Source of the DNA: an uncultured Mucilaginibacter sp.
GTDB taxonomy: Bacteria > Bacteroidota > Bacteroidia > Sphingobacteriales > Sphingobacteriaceae
Direction: 5' to 3'
Assembly (NCBI GenBank): GCA_903864275.1
Contig: CAIPFE010000060.1
Coordinates: 1-64,000, forward strand
Length of the DNA: 64,000 nucleotides
Part shown: piece after piece, positions 33,589 to 43,600 of the stretch
How positions within the stretch are numbered: position 1 is the stretch's first letter
Layout of the letters: every line of letters starts with the position of its first letter
Made by a program: the position numbers and the translations under genes
The notes under the pieces: model-generated
The model's database searches: none
Told to the model about the DNA's origin: nothing
The model's input: the letters and a program-made list of their open reading frames with translations, nothing else

Positions 33589-33924
33589 ATGTCAAAAAAG
33601 AATTTTACCGGCGTCGTTTACTCTACAAACCCCGATTTTCAATACCAGGAGAATACGGACAATTCACCGGCTACATTGCCCCCGCAGCAACAAAACCTTA
33701 AGATTTACCTTGACCGCAAAGGCGGCGGGAAGGTGGTTACCCGCATTGACGGGTTTATTGGCGCAGCAGCCGATCTTGAGCTTATCGGAAAGAAACTAAA
33801 ATCCAAGTGCGGCGTTGGCGGCTCGGTAAAGGACGGCGAAATATTAATACAGGGCGATTTCAGGGATAAAATTTTAATATTACTCCAGGCGGATGGGTTT
33901 AAGGCGAAGAAGGCGGGAGGGTAA
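33589..33924 (+). CDS. SUI1/eIF1-like translation factor (YciH family)
   Basis: A 111-residue protein from ATG 33589, giving MSKKNFTGVVYSTNPDF. The SUI1 domain fills the C-terminal two thirds, with IYLDRKGGGKVVTRIDGF (~41-58) as the basic loop and KLKSKCGVGGSVKDGEILIQ (~70-89) as the core. Bacterial homologues of eIF1 bind the small ribosomal subunit and influence start-codon fidelity in vitro; their physiological role is uncertain. A longer frame reaching back to 33445 would overlap the ABC ATPase gene and read through the palindrome, so the internal ATG is preferred. Confidence 0.88.
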   Translation: MSKKNFTGVVYSTNPDFQYQENTDNSPATLPPQQQNLKIYLDRKGGGKVVTRIDGFIGAAADLELIGKKLKSKCGVGGSVKDGEILIQGDFRDKILILLQADGFKAKKAGG

Positions 33925-34096
33925 CGATCGGCAATCAATAGTTCAGATAGTCTGTTTAGGTAAGCCACCTAACTAAAATTTAATAAAACACTCCCGCAGT
34001 TATTTTCGTATAAACTTAGATGAACCCTTAAACCGGTAATAAATTACTGTTTAAGGTCGTTTTATCTTATCAAAAGGTTAATTTAAATAAAAGGAC

Positions 34097-34984
34097 ATGC
34101 TTACTGAAGAACTGGAAGTGAAGCCAAAATACGAAGAAATTAAGGGTGTTGACAGGCGTACAAATTTGTCGCAGCGGGAATTTTTAAATGAATATGTTAA
34201 AAACTCGCGCCCCGTTGTACTAACCGATGCCGCTAAAGACTGGAAGGCCATGAAGAAATTTACCCCGGCCTGGTTTAAGAAAAATTACTCGCATATCAAC
34301 AAAACCATCAACGGCGTTACCTACAACATGGGCGATTTTATCGATATGATGCTGACTTCGACTGCTGAAAACCCCGCCCCGTATCCTTATAATTTTGATG
34401 TTAAAAAGGTTTTTCCTGAACTGATGGAAGATTTTTTACCTGAAATTATTTATGGTAAGATTGACAGGATAAACCACAAATTGATGCCCAAAAAGCTGCT
34501 GCAGGGTACAACCGTTTACGAGATATTTTTAGGCGGCAAAGGCTCGAGCTTCCCGTTTTTGCATTATGATGCCTTGTTTATGCATACGCAGATCACCCAG
34601 GTGTATGGCTCAAAAGTTTTTATTATGTACCCGCCTGAGCAAACGCCAAGCATGTACCCCTTCCCGGATAACCCGAAATTTTCGCAGGTGAACTTCCTGG
34701 ACCCCGACTACGAAAAATTCCCGCTTTTTGCGGACGCAAAACCAATAGAATTTACTTTACAGGAAGGCGAAACGCTGTTGTTCCCGTCAGGCTGGTGGCA
34801 TACCACAAAAATTACCGAGCCCTGCATCTCATTAGGCAGGGCGCAGCTAAACGGTTATAACTGGGATAACTTCATCCACGACCGCTACATTAACTGGAAG
34901 AAAAAAATATCATACGCAGCCCTGCCCGTACTTGCTTATGGCAAAGTGGTTGGCGGGATCATGAACGCGCAGGAGCACCGCTGA
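34097..34984 (+). CDS. Cupin-like (JmjC-type) oxygenase family protein
   Basis: A 295-residue protein of the cupin_8/JmjC-like family. It starts with the typical SRPVVLTDAAKDWKAMKKF (~38-56). The iron ligands are readable as HxD in FPFLHYDALFMHTQ (~154-167) and the distal His in LFPSGWWHTTKI (~230-241). The 2-oxoglutarate/iron site thus looks intact. Relatives hydroxylate proteins or small molecules, but the substrate here is unknown. It is a single gene with a likely terminator at 35056-35087. Confidence 0.87.
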   Translation: MLTEELEVKPKYEEIKGVDRRTNLSQREFLNEYVKNSRPVVLTDAAKDWKAMKKFTPAWFKKNYSHINKTINGVTYNMGDFIDMMLTSTAENPAPYPYNFDVKKVFPELMEDFLPEIIYGKIDRINHKLMPKKLLQGTTVYEIFLGGKGSSFPFLHYDALFMHTQITQVYGSKVFIMYPPEQTPSMYPFPDNPKFSQVNFLDPDYEKFPLFADAKPIEFTLQEGETLLFPSGWWHTTKITEPCISLGRAQLNGYNWDNFIHDRYINWKKKISYAALPVLAYGKVVGGIMNAQEHR

Positions 34985-35055
34985 TTTATATTGATTTTTA
35001 TGATTGCTCTGATTTTTTATAGGATATAATTAATCATCTCAAATAAATATAAAGA

Positions 35056-35087
35056 AAGTCCTTATTTCATATAGGGGCTTTTTTTTT
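35056..35087 (+). terminator. Rho-independent terminator after the cupin-like gene
   Basis: AAGTCC (35056-35061) pairs with GGGCTT/GGGGCTT (35075-35080, one G-T pair) and is followed by a run of about nine T. It lies 72 bases after the cupin-like stop codon. The stem is short but the T tract is good. Confidence 0.55.
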
Positions 35088-35104
35088 CTATAATCTGTAT
35101 TATC

Positions 35105-35225
35105 ATAACTATCTATAAAATCTGCGCTTCCTTTTATAAAATCTGTGAAATCAAAACAATCAGCCTAAATCTGTGATCCGCATTAATCTGTGAAATCACA
35201 ATAATCAGTAAAAATCTGTGATTAA
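35105..35225. repeat. Tract of imperfect AATCTGTGAAATCA words
   Basis: At least five close variants of AATCTGTGA(AATCA) occur in ~120 bases (35118, 35140, 35168, 35185 and 35213 onwards), interspersed with AATCAG words. They lie directly upstream of the secA promoter box. Similar words occur at 43890-43985 and 44490-44535. Confidence 0.6.
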
Positions 35226-35229
35226 ACCG

Positions 35230-35237
35230 TAACTTTG
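35230..35237 (+). promoter_or_regulatory. -7 promoter box of secA
   Basis: TAACTTTG is an exact match to the TAnnTTTG box. It precedes the chosen secA ATG (35304) by 66 bases, giving a leader of ~60 bases. It also shows that upstream start codons at 35235-35247 lie in or right at the promoter and are not used. The -33 region lies in the repeat tract. Confidence 0.6.
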
Positions 35238-35303
35238 CCTGTCATAATGGCTCATAATTGCTGTGGCGCAATTGTTGAGTTTATCGCAACATATAAAAAT
35301 AGC

Positions 35304-38300
35304 ATGTTAGAATTTATAAGTAAGCTTTTTGGAAATAAATCAGATAGGGACGTAAAAAGTTTATTGCCCCTGGTTGAAAAAGTAAAGGCTGAATTTGCAA
35401 AACTCGGTGATATTACTAATGATGAGTTGAGGGCCAAAACCATCGCTTTTAAAGAAACCATCGCTGAAGGCCTGGCCGGAATTGATAGTGAGATCCAATC
35501 TATAAAGGAAAGGACAGAAAATAACCCCGACCTCGACGTAAGTGAGAAAGTAGCACTGTACACACAACTGGATAAGCTTGAAAAAGACCGCAATAAGGAA
35601 CTGGAAGTTATTTTAATGCAAATACTTCCCGAAGCTTTTGCGGTGGTAAAAGAAACAGCCAAGCGCTTTAAGGAAAATAAAACCATTGAGGTTACCGCAA
35701 CCCAGTTTGACCGTGACCTTGCCGCCCGCAAAAAAAACGTAGTAATAAAAGGCGATTCAGCCGTACACCATAATACATGGATAGCTGCAGATAATGAAGT
35801 TACCTGGGATATGGTACACTATGACGTGCAGCTTATTGGCGGTATTGTACTGCACCAGGGTAAAATTGCCGAAATGGCCACTGGTGAAGGTAAAACGTTA
35901 GTGGCCACGCTGCCGGCATATTTAAATGCTTTGGCCGGACAGGGTGTACACATCGTAACCGTGAACGATTACCTGGCACGCCGTGACTCTGAATGGATGG
36001 GCCCGCTTTACGAATTCCATGGTTTATCGGTTGATTGTATCGATAAACATGAGCCAAATTCGGAAGAACGGCGTAAAGCTTACATGTCCGACATCATTTT
36101 TGGCACCAATAACGAGTTTGGTTTCGACTACCTGCGTGACAATATGACACGCAGCCCCGAAGAACTGGTACAAGGCAAGCTGCATTATGCCATGGTGGAC
36201 GAAGTTGACTCGGTTTTAATTGATGATGCACGTACACCGCTGATCATCTCCGGCCCTATCCCGCGCGGTGATGAACATGAGTTTTACGAGTTAAAGCCAC
36301 GCATTGAGCGCCTGGTTAACGCGCAGAAAAACTATGTTAACGGTGCATTGAACGAAGCAAAAAAACTAATTGCCGAAGGAAAAACCGGTCCTGATGAAGG
36401 CGGTATGGCTTTATTGCGCGCCTTCCGGGGATTACCAAAAAGCAAGGCACTAATAAAATATTTGAGTGAAGGCGCCAACCGGCAAACACTGTTAAAAGCG
36501 GAAAACTATTATATGCAGGACCAAAGCAAGGAAATGCATAAGGTAGATGCCGAGTTGTTTTTTATAATCGACGAAAAGAACAACCAGGTTGAGCTGGCCG
36601 AAAAAGGTATTGAACTGATCACTACATCGGGCGAAGACCCGCACTTTTTCGTGATGCCGGATGTTGGTACTGAAATTTCGGATATTGAGAAATCTGCTTT
36701 GCCCGCCGAAGAGAAAATCGCCAAAAAGGATGAACTGATGCGCGATTTTTCGATCAAATCAGAACGTATCCATTCGGTAAACCAGTTATTAAAGGCTTAT
36801 ACACTTTTTGAAAAAGATACAGAATACATTTTGGATGACGGCAAGGTTAAGATAGTTGACGAGCAAACCGGCCGTGTGCTGGATGGCCGCCGCTATTCTG
36901 ACGGCTTGCACCAGGCCATCGAGGCAAAAGAAAACGTAAAGGTGGAGGACGCGACACAAACCTTCGCAACTATAACCCTCCAAAACTATTTCCGTATGTA
37001 CCACAAGCTTTGCGGTATGACGGGTACTGCCGTTACCGAAGCTGGTGAGTTTTGGGAAATATACAAGCTGGATGTGGTTGAAATACCTACCAACACGCCT
37101 ACCAGCCGTGCCGACAGGCAGGACCTTGTTTACCGCACGGTACGCGAAAAATACAATGCCGTAGCTGAAGAAATTACTAATTTAACAAAAGCAGGCCGCC
37201 CGGTACTGGTGGGTACCACTTCCGTGGAAATTTCGGAATTGCTGAGCCGTATGTTAAAGCTGCGGGGTATCAAACACAACGTTCTGAACGCCAAAATGCA
37301 CCAGAAAGAAGCCGATATTGTGGCCGAAGCAGGTCAGAGCAGTACAGTAACCATCGCCACCAACATGGCTGGTCGTGGTACGGATATAAAATTGGGGCCT
37401 AATGTAAAAGACGCCGGGGGATTGGCTATTGTTGGCACCGAGCGCCATGAATCGCGGCGTGTCGACAGGCAGCTGCGTGGCCGTGCCGGCAGGCAGGGCG
37501 ACCCGGGATCATCACAGTTCTTTGTTTCATTGGAAGATAACCTGATGCGTTTGTTTGGGTCTGAAAGGATCTCGAACCTGATGGTAAAAATGGGTATCGA
37601 AGAAGGCGAAGTGATACAGCACTCAATGATCTCCAATTCAATTGAGCGCGCGCAGAAAAAAGTGGAAGAAAATAACTTCGGTATCCGTAAACGTTTGCTG
37701 GAGTATGATGATGTGATGAACTCGCAGCGTACCGTTATCTATTCAAAACGTAAAAACGCCTTATTCGGCGAGCGCTTAGATGTCGACATTAACAACACCA
37801 TTTTTGATGTGGTAGAGGATGTAGTAACCGAGTACAAAGAAGCAAATAACTTTGAAGGCTTTGTACTGGAAATGATCCGCTTGTTCTCGCTGGAAATTGA
37901 AATTACGGCAGAAGAATTTACCGATATTTCTATAATCGCGTTGGCCGACCGTTCCTTTGCCGAAGTAACAGAGTTTTATAAACGTAAACAGGAAGGTATT
38001 GCTAAACAGGCGTTCCCGGTTTTGAAGGATGTTTTTGAAACACGCGGTGAGTATGTAGAAAATATTATGGTTCCGTTTACCGATGGGCTGCATGGCATAC
38101 AGGTATCCGTTCCGCTGAAAAAAGCCATCAAAAATAAAGGGGTTGAAGTATTTAAATCATTTGAAAAAAATGTGACCCTTTACCTGATCGACGATGCATG
38201 GAAAGAGCACCTGCGCGAGATGGATGAGTTAAAACAATCGGTACAAAACGCGGTTTATGAGCAAAAGGACCCGTTATTGGTTTACAAATTTGAAGCTTTT

Positions 38301-38612
38301 GAGTTGTTCCGCCAGATGCTGGCGAGCGTGAACAAAGAGCTTGTTAGCTTCCTGTTCAGGGGCGTGATCCCGGTACAGCAGCAACCCGATGAAATACGCG
38401 AGGCCAAGCCACAGCCAAAACTCGACCTCAAAAAATTGCGTACTTCGAAACCCGAACTGGTTGGCGAAGCCAATGGCGCCGCGATGCAGGACATGCGTGA
38501 ATTACAAAAAGCAACCCCGGTTAGGGTAGAGAACAAGATCGGCAGGAATGACCCTTGTCCTTGCGGGAGCGGTAAAAAATATAAAAATTGCCATGGGGTG
38601 GGGTTGGTGTAA
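35304..38612 (+). CDS. secA: Preprotein translocase ATPase SecA
   Basis: SecA drives proteins through the SecYEG channel by ATP hydrolysis. From ATG 35304 the protein has 1,102 residues and starts MLEFISKLFGNKSDRDVKSL, the normal SecA N-terminus. Motifs include the Walker A region EMATGEGKTLVATLPAYLNA, the DEAD-type VDEVDSVLIDDARTPLIISG, and ATNMAGRGTDIKLGPNV with GRAGRQGDPGSSQF in the second ATPase half. The C-terminal zinc-binding tail is NDPCPCGSGKKYKNCHG. It is longer than the E. coli protein (~900) because of insertions typical of Bacteroidota SecA, including ~330-400. An SPOR protein gene follows after a repeat element. Confidence 0.97.
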   Translation: MLEFISKLFGNKSDRDVKSLLPLVEKVKAEFAKLGDITNDELRAKTIAFKETIAEGLAGIDSEIQSIKERTENNPDLDVSEKVALYTQLDKLEKDRNKELEVILMQILPEAFAVVKETAKRFKENKTIEVTATQFDRDLAARKKNVVIKGDSAVHHNTWIAADNEVTWDMVHYDVQLIGGIVLHQGKIAEMATGEGKTLVATLPAYLNALAGQGVHIVTVNDYLARRDSEWMGPLYEFHGLSVDCIDKHEPNSEERRKAYMSDIIFGTNNEFGFDYLRDNMTRSPEELVQGKLHYAMVDEVDSVLIDDARTPLIISGPIPRGDEHEFYELKPRIERLVNAQKNYVNGALNEAKKLIAEGKTGPDEGGMALLRAFRGLPKSKALIKYLSEGANRQTLLKAENYYMQDQSKEMHKVDAELFFIIDEKNNQVELAEKGIELITTSGEDPHFFVMPDVGTEISDIEKSALPAEEKIAKKDELMRDFSIKSERIHSVNQLLKAYTLFEKDTEYILDDGKVKIVDEQTGRVLDGRRYSDGLHQAIEAKENVKVEDATQTFATITLQNYFRMYHKLCGMTGTAVTEAGEFWEIYKLDVVEIPTNTPTSRADRQDLVYRTVREKYNAVAEEITNLTKAGRPVLVGTTSVEISELLSRMLKLRGIKHNVLNAKMHQKEADIVAEAGQSSTVTIATNMAGRGTDIKLGPNVKDAGGLAIVGTERHESRRVDRQLRGRAGRQGDPGSSQFFVSLEDNLMRLFGSERISNLMVKMGIEEGEVIQHSMISNSIERAQKKVEENNFGIRKRLLEYDDVMNSQRTVIYSKRKNALFGERLDVDINNTIFDVVEDVVTEYKEANNFEGFVLEMIRLFSLEIEITAEEFTDISIIALADRSFAEVTEFYKRKQEGIAKQAFPVLKDVFETRGEYVENIMVPFTDGLHGIQVSVPLKKAIKNKGVEVFKSFEKNVTLYLIDDAWKEHLREMDELKQSVQNAVYEQKDPLLVYKFEAFELFRQMLASVNKELVSFLFRGVIPVQQQPDEIREAKPQPKLDLKKLRTSKPELVGEANGAAMQDMRELQKATPVRVENKIGRNDPCPCGSGKKYKNCHGVGLV

Positions 38613-38623
38613 CTAAAAACATC

Positions 38624-38728
38624 ATGTCATTGCGAGGAGAAACAACGAAGCAATCTCCTCGCCATGCGCGCATGTCACCTGTCAGCGACGAAGTTGCCAA
38701 TCCGCCTGTCGGCGGATCGCAATGACAT
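38624..38728. repeat. REP-like element with perfect 12-bp inverted ends
   Basis: ATGTCATTGCGA (38624-38635) and TCGCAATGACAT (38717-38728) are exact reverse complements bounding ~105 bases. The interior has gaagcaatctcctcg and a smaller dyad, CCGCCTGTCGGCGG (38702-38715). The CATTGCGAGG..GAAGCAATC pattern is a familiar non-coding palindromic repeat in many bacterial genomes. It lies between secA and the SPOR gene. Confidence 0.7.
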
Positions 38729-38747
38729 AGTTTATAAATTTACTACA

Positions 38748-39206
38748 ATGAGAGATGCAGTATCCAACTATAAAGCTAAACTTAGTCAAACATGGTACGG
38801 CATTTGTCTTTTATTTTTTTTTATACCCTCGCTTTCCTCCGCCCAAACCCGCGGTAAAGTTGAAGTTGTAAAAGACCCCCTTATTGATACCCTTATCGCC
38901 AGGCGGCCTTACCTTAATAAAAACACCGTAGTTGGCGAAGAAACCACCAATGGTTACCGTGTACAGATATTTTTTGGCTCGAACAGGCAAGCCGCTTACA
39001 ACGCGCAGGCAAAATTCATGAATGAATTTCCGGAAATTCACACGTATATCTCTTATATTGAGCCTAATTTTAAAGTGCAGGCCGGCGATTTCAGGACACG
39101 CCTGGAGGCCCAAAAGCTGGAAAACGAGCTTACGGGAATGTTTTCAAGCCTGTTTATCATATCCGGAAGGATAAATGCACCCAAACCCGACGCATCGAAT
39201 GATTAA
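38748..39206 (+). CDS. SPOR domain-containing exported protein
   Basis: A 152-residue protein from ATG 38748; a longer frame from 38664 would read through the repeat element. A signal peptide (hydrophobic ICLLFFFIPSLSSAQ, ~19-33) is followed by a short linker and an SPOR domain: NGYRVQIFFGSNRQAAYNAQ, then YISYIEPNFKVQAGDFRTR and LEAQKLENEL. SPOR domains bind denuded glycan strands of peptidoglycan at division sites. It overlaps the start of the M20 amidohydrolase gene by eight bases, so they are co-transcribed. Confidence 0.88.
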   Translation: MRDAVSNYKAKLSQTWYGICLLFFFIPSLSSAQTRGKVEVVKDPLIDTLIARRPYLNKNTVVGEETTNGYRVQIFFGSNRQAAYNAQAKFMNEFPEIHTYISYIEPNFKVQAGDFRTRLEAQKLENELTGMFSSLFIISGRINAPKPDASND

Positions 39207-40383
39207 AGAGCAGATACAGCAATTATCGAAAAACATATATAATGATGTGGTGGCCAACCGCCGCCACCTGCATTCGCACCCCGAACTTTCTTTTCAGGAG
39301 ACGGAAACTTCTGCGTTTATTGCTGGAAAACTGGATGACCTCGGCCTGGAGTATCAAAGAATGGCGGACAACGGCCTGGTAGCTTTAATTAAGGGCGAAA
39401 AGCCATCCGGTAACGTGGTTGCACTGCGCGCCGATATGGATGCCCTGCCGATAACCGAAGCCAATGAGGTGCCTTACAAATCGCAAAACACAGGCGTTAT
39501 GCATGCATGCGGGCACGATGCGCATACTTCATCACTGTTAGGTACTGCAAAAATATTAACCGATCTGAAAAGCCAGTTTGGCGGCACAATAAAGCTGATA
39601 TTTCAACCGGCCGAAGAAAAGCTGCCCGGTGGCGCAAGCCTGATGATAAAAGAGGGGGTGCTGGAAAATCCAAAGCCACAGGCCATTTTGGGCCAGCACG
39701 TAATGCCCTTGATCGATGCAGGTAAGGTAGGTTTCCGTTCCGGCAAATACATGGCCTCGACAGATGAACTTTATGTTACAGTGCACGGAAAAGGCGGCCA
39801 TGGCGCCCAGCCCCAGCAAAATATCGACCCGGTGATCATTACCGCTCACATGCTTACTGCTTTACAGCAGATAGTAAGCCGTTTTGCCGACCCTAAGAGC
39901 CCTTCCGTACTCTCTTTTGGCAAAGTGATCGCCAATGGCGCAACAAATGTGATCCCTAACGAGGTTTACCTTGAAGGTACTTTCAGGACGATGGATGAAG
40001 CCTGGCGCAGCGATGCCCATATCAAAATGAAAAAAATGGCAAAGGGCCTTGTTGAAAGCATGGGAGGTACCGTTGACTTCAATATTGTACGCGGATATCC
40101 TTTCCTGGTCAATGAACCAAAACTTACTGCGTCCACCCGCGGGCATGCCGAAGAATATCTTGGCAAAGAAAACGTGCTCGACCTGGATATCTGGATGGCT
40201 GCCGAAGATTTTGCGTATTTTTCGCAGGCAGCTGATTCCTGCTTTTACCGTTTGGGCACCCGTAATGAAAGCAGGGGTATTACCTCATCTGTACACACCC
40301 CAACTTTTGATGTGGAAGAAACCGCGCTGGAATTAAGTACCGGGCTGATGGCTTACCTGGCTATTAAGCAGTTGGGGAACTGA
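39199..40383 (+). CDS. M20 family amidohydrolase/metallopeptidase
   Basis: A 394-residue zinc hydrolase from ATG 39199, starting MIKEQIQQLSKNIYNDVVAN. It has RRHLHSHPELSFQETETSAF and the metal sites ALRADMDALPI and MHACGHDAHTSSLLG (~97-111), then QPAEEKLPGGA (catalytic Glu). The dimerisation domain spans about residues 180-300, and a C-terminal His is present in SVHTPTFDVEE. This is the N-acyl-amino-acid/hippurate hydrolase (amidohydrolase) branch of M20, which removes an acyl group from an amino acid or cleaves a small amide. The exact substrate is unknown. The start overlaps the SPOR gene by eight bases. Confidence 0.9.
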   Translation: MIKEQIQQLSKNIYNDVVANRRHLHSHPELSFQETETSAFIAGKLDDLGLEYQRMADNGLVALIKGEKPSGNVVALRADMDALPITEANEVPYKSQNTGVMHACGHDAHTSSLLGTAKILTDLKSQFGGTIKLIFQPAEEKLPGGASLMIKEGVLENPKPQAILGQHVMPLIDAGKVGFRSGKYMASTDELYVTVHGKGGHGAQPQQNIDPVIITAHMLTALQQIVSRFADPKSPSVLSFGKVIANGATNVIPNEVYLEGTFRTMDEAWRSDAHIKMKKMAKGLVESMGGTVDFNIVRGYPFLVNEPKLTASTRGHAEEYLGKENVLDLDIWMAAEDFAYFSQAADSCFYRLGTRNESRGITSSVHTPTFDVEETALELSTGLMAYLAIKQLGN

Positions 40384-40410
40384 AAGCAGTTCATAGTTGA
40401 TGGTTCATAG

Positions 40411-40521
40411 ATGTTATCCACCAAGATCACCTACCATGGCAATAGGGATATCCCTTTCCACAAAGTTGAACGCGCCAGCTTTTTGATCGTGCATAAGGAT
40501 TATAAGAAAGAGGCCCCCTAA
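40411..40521 (+). CDS. Possible small ORF (36 aa) or gene remnant
   Basis: ATG 40411 to TAA 40519-40521 encodes MLSTKITYHGNRDIPFHKVE and then RASFLIVHKDYKKEAP. Codon use is like the neighbouring real genes, and the sequence looks protein-like. The last residues and the stop are supplied by the ggcccccta-accccc repeat. I do not recognise it. It could be the surviving tail of a lost gene whose end was overwritten by the repeat, or a chance frame. Confidence 0.25.
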   Translation: MLSTKITYHGNRDIPFHKVERASFLIVHKDYKKEAP

Positions 40522-40603
40522 CCCCCTAAAGGGGAAATTTGAACGGGCGATTACACCAATTATTGCTGCTAATCGGTGTAATCATTCCTCAAATCGGAGG
40601 AAT
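40512..40603. repeat. Repeat and hairpins between M20 and tricorn genes
   Basis: A GGCCCCCTAACCCCCTAAAG block (40512-40535) resembles the arms of the inverted repeat at 51664-51734. It is followed by a hairpin (GATTACACCAATTA 40549-40562 with TAATCGGTGTAATC 40570-40583, one mismatch) and a smaller one (ATTCCTC 40584-40590 with GAGGAAT ending at about 40602). Lying between convergent genes, the hairpins could stop transcription from both sides. Confidence 0.55.
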
Positions 40604-40610
40604 CACCAAT

Positions 40611-43600
40611 CTATTTAATCTCCTTCAACATTTCCTTAACCGCCGCTTCCAGTTGCTGGTCTTCGCCGGCTAATTCCTTGTCATAATCATTATTTACTTT
40701 AATATCCGGCTCTAACTGGTGGTTTTCAGTTGGATGGGTTTCGTTCATACCATAAGTGGCCACCATCGGTATACCAAAATAAATGGTGTTGTCTATCTGG
40801 GTTTCCCACCAAACTGCAGTGCCTGTACCTGCAACCGGCATCCCGATAAGCTTGCCAATTTTTAGCTCCTGGTAAATGTAAGGGAAAATAAAGGCGTCGG
40901 AATAATTGCACTCGCTCATCAACACGCAGCTTGGTTTGGTCCATTTGTTAAGTGATTCCCCACCCAAAGTTTTATTGCTTTGCGGACGGAGCGTTAAATA
41001 TTCCTTGCCATTTAAAAAGGTAGCCAGGTCATCATGCAGCCAGCCGCCGCCGTTAAACCGGGTATCAACTATCAGCGCCTTTTTATTGATATTTTTACCT
41101 AAAACTTTATCAAAAGTAATACGGAAACTGGGGTCGTCCATACTTTGTACATGCACATATCCCACCTCACCTTTTGAGAGGCTGTCGGTTAAAAACTCCA
41201 TGCGTTTGGTCCACGCTGTGTAGCGTAACTCATAGCTTTCCTTATCGGGGCTAATAGGTTTCACCACCTCCTGGTACTTTTCATTTGTCTTAGGATCATG
41301 AAAGTTGATCTGTGTAAATTTGCCAGCCTTATGATTTAAAAGTTTTGCCCAGTCCTCGTCGTCAGTTATAGCAACGCCGTCAATTTTATCAATAACACAG
41401 CCCTTTTTTAATTTTGTGGTTCCATTGTCAAACGGCCCGCTTGCAATAACATCCACTACCTTAAGGCCATTGCCGCCCGCCGAATAGTCGTAAATCAAAC
41501 CCAGCGAGGCGGTTTGATCACCGTCAGGTACGTTAGGAACATATCCGCCGCCGGTATGCGATGCATTCAGCTCACCCAAAAACTCGCTTAGAAGCACCGC
41601 GAAATCGTAGTTGTTATTGATATGAGGTAAAAATTTAGCGTAGCTATCATGGTAATATTTCCAATCCACGCCCTGCAGTTTCGGGTCAAAAAATTTCTTT
41701 TGCACCTGTTTGTAAACATGCTCAAACATATAATTCCGCTCGGAGGCAGTATTTAGTTCCATACTGGTATTGATATGCACAGGGGTTACCTTGCCGTCAT
41801 CCACACCAACCTTCATGATATTACTGCCTGCCATTACAAATAATGTTTTGCCGTCATTGCTCATCACCAGGGAGCCGTTGGGGGCGTCTAATTGCGCAAG
41901 TATTTTGGTTTCGTTGGTGCGTGGTGTGGTCATCCAAAGGTTGTAACCTTTGTCGTACCTGGCAAGGTAATATAGCTTTTCCCCATCTAACGAAAGTTTG
42001 TCATCGGCAATATCAGCCGAGTTGATGGTCAACCGCTCGGTACGATCATCCAGGTTTTCCAGGTTTGGTGTAAATTCCGGGATCTTTTTTGCTTTTGTCG
42101 TGTCTTTTTTAGGTTTTTTAATTTTCGCTTCGTTCTTTTTTATTTCAGCCGAATCCCTTTTATCCTGCTCATTTTTTAAAGTAAGATCATCTTTATTTAA
42201 CTGGTATTTATCCCAGGCAGCCTGGTCGAAAAACATGCCGAATATATCCGACTGGCTCCCCCGGCTCAGGTTTTTCATACCTTTTTTGTCCGAGGCCCAG
42301 TACATCATCTTGCCGTCCATGCCAAATTGTGGCTCGCCATTATTAAACCCGCTCTGTGTTAAGTTGATGCGGTCGCCGCTGCCGTCAGCTTTGAACAATA
42401 CGATCTGGCTGCTGCCGAACCGGCCTTCATTTGATTGTGCCAGTATAAATTTACTGTCAGGCGACCACACAAAATCCTGGTCACCGTCCGCATACGAAAA
42501 ATTTACCCCTTCCGGGACCACCGTGGAAGATGTTTTACTGGCTATATCGTAAACCTTTATAATGTTTCTTTCCTCCAGGTAAGCGATTTTTTTCCCATCA
42601 GGTGAGTAAACGCCCTGGAATTCATCTTTAGGCGTTGCGATCACCGGCTCGGTGATCAGCGTAGTTGACGCATAAAAATAAGGTTCGTTTTTATTGGCGA
42701 GTGATACCTTATAAATATCCCATGAACCATCCTTTTCTACTGAGTATAATATGCTGCGGCCATCAGGGCTGAACTGGATCATTCTTTCCTGGTATGGGGT
42801 ATTGGTTATTCTTTTGGTAACATTTCCGTCGGCCGAAGTAGCGAATATTTCGCCGCGGTAAACAAAGGCAACTTCCTTTGCATCCGGCGATACCGCCATT
42901 TCGGTGGCATCCCCAGTAACCGGGATAGTTTTTACCTGGTCGCCATTAAAGTCGGCGCTTGCAGTGATATCGATCTTTTGAGGCTGCTGGCCCTCTTTCA
43001 GGGTGTATATCTGCCCTGCTTGTGTAAATGCAAAAGTCCCGTTATCGGCCCTTGAAAGGTTGCGAACAGGGTCTTTTTCAAACGTAGTTAGCTGGGTAAT
43101 TGTATTTATATCCCCTTCCGATGATCCGAACAGGTTTTGGTTGCCATTGCGTTCGCTCAGGTAATAAAATTTACCGCCATCGCCCCAAACCGGCTCACGG
43201 TCTTCGCCATTAAAGGGCGAAACTTTGGTGTATGTATTATTTTTTGTGTCATATATCCAAATATCGCGTGTTACCGCCGAGGTGTGATGTTTGCGGTAAG
43301 CATCTTCATAGCCTTTCCTGTCCTGGAAGATAAATTTATCGCCAGTTTTGTTGAAATGCACATATTCTGTGCCGGCAGAACTAACCATCAAACTGCGCCC
43401 TCCTTTAGCAGGTACTTTGTACAATTTTGTAAAATAACCATCAAGCGGGAACCTGATCGATGTAGCCTGGTCGTATCGCCCTGTACCAAAGTAAACAGTT
43501 TGGTTATCCGGCGAAAAATCAAAAGGGATATCCCGGGTCGAATTAAAAGTTAACCTTACAGCGCTGCCGCCGTTGGCCGGCATAATAAACACATCGAAAT

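Noticed and set aside
35235..35303. Longer SecA N-terminus from upstream starts
   Set aside because: The upstream codons overlap or abut the TAACTTTG promoter box and add residues not found in SecA; ATG 35304 gives the standard N-terminus.
41998..42552. 184-codon open frame on the plus strand
   Set aside because: It lies entirely antisense to the tricorn-like protease, has a low-complexity Ser/Leu/Phe translation and no known motif.
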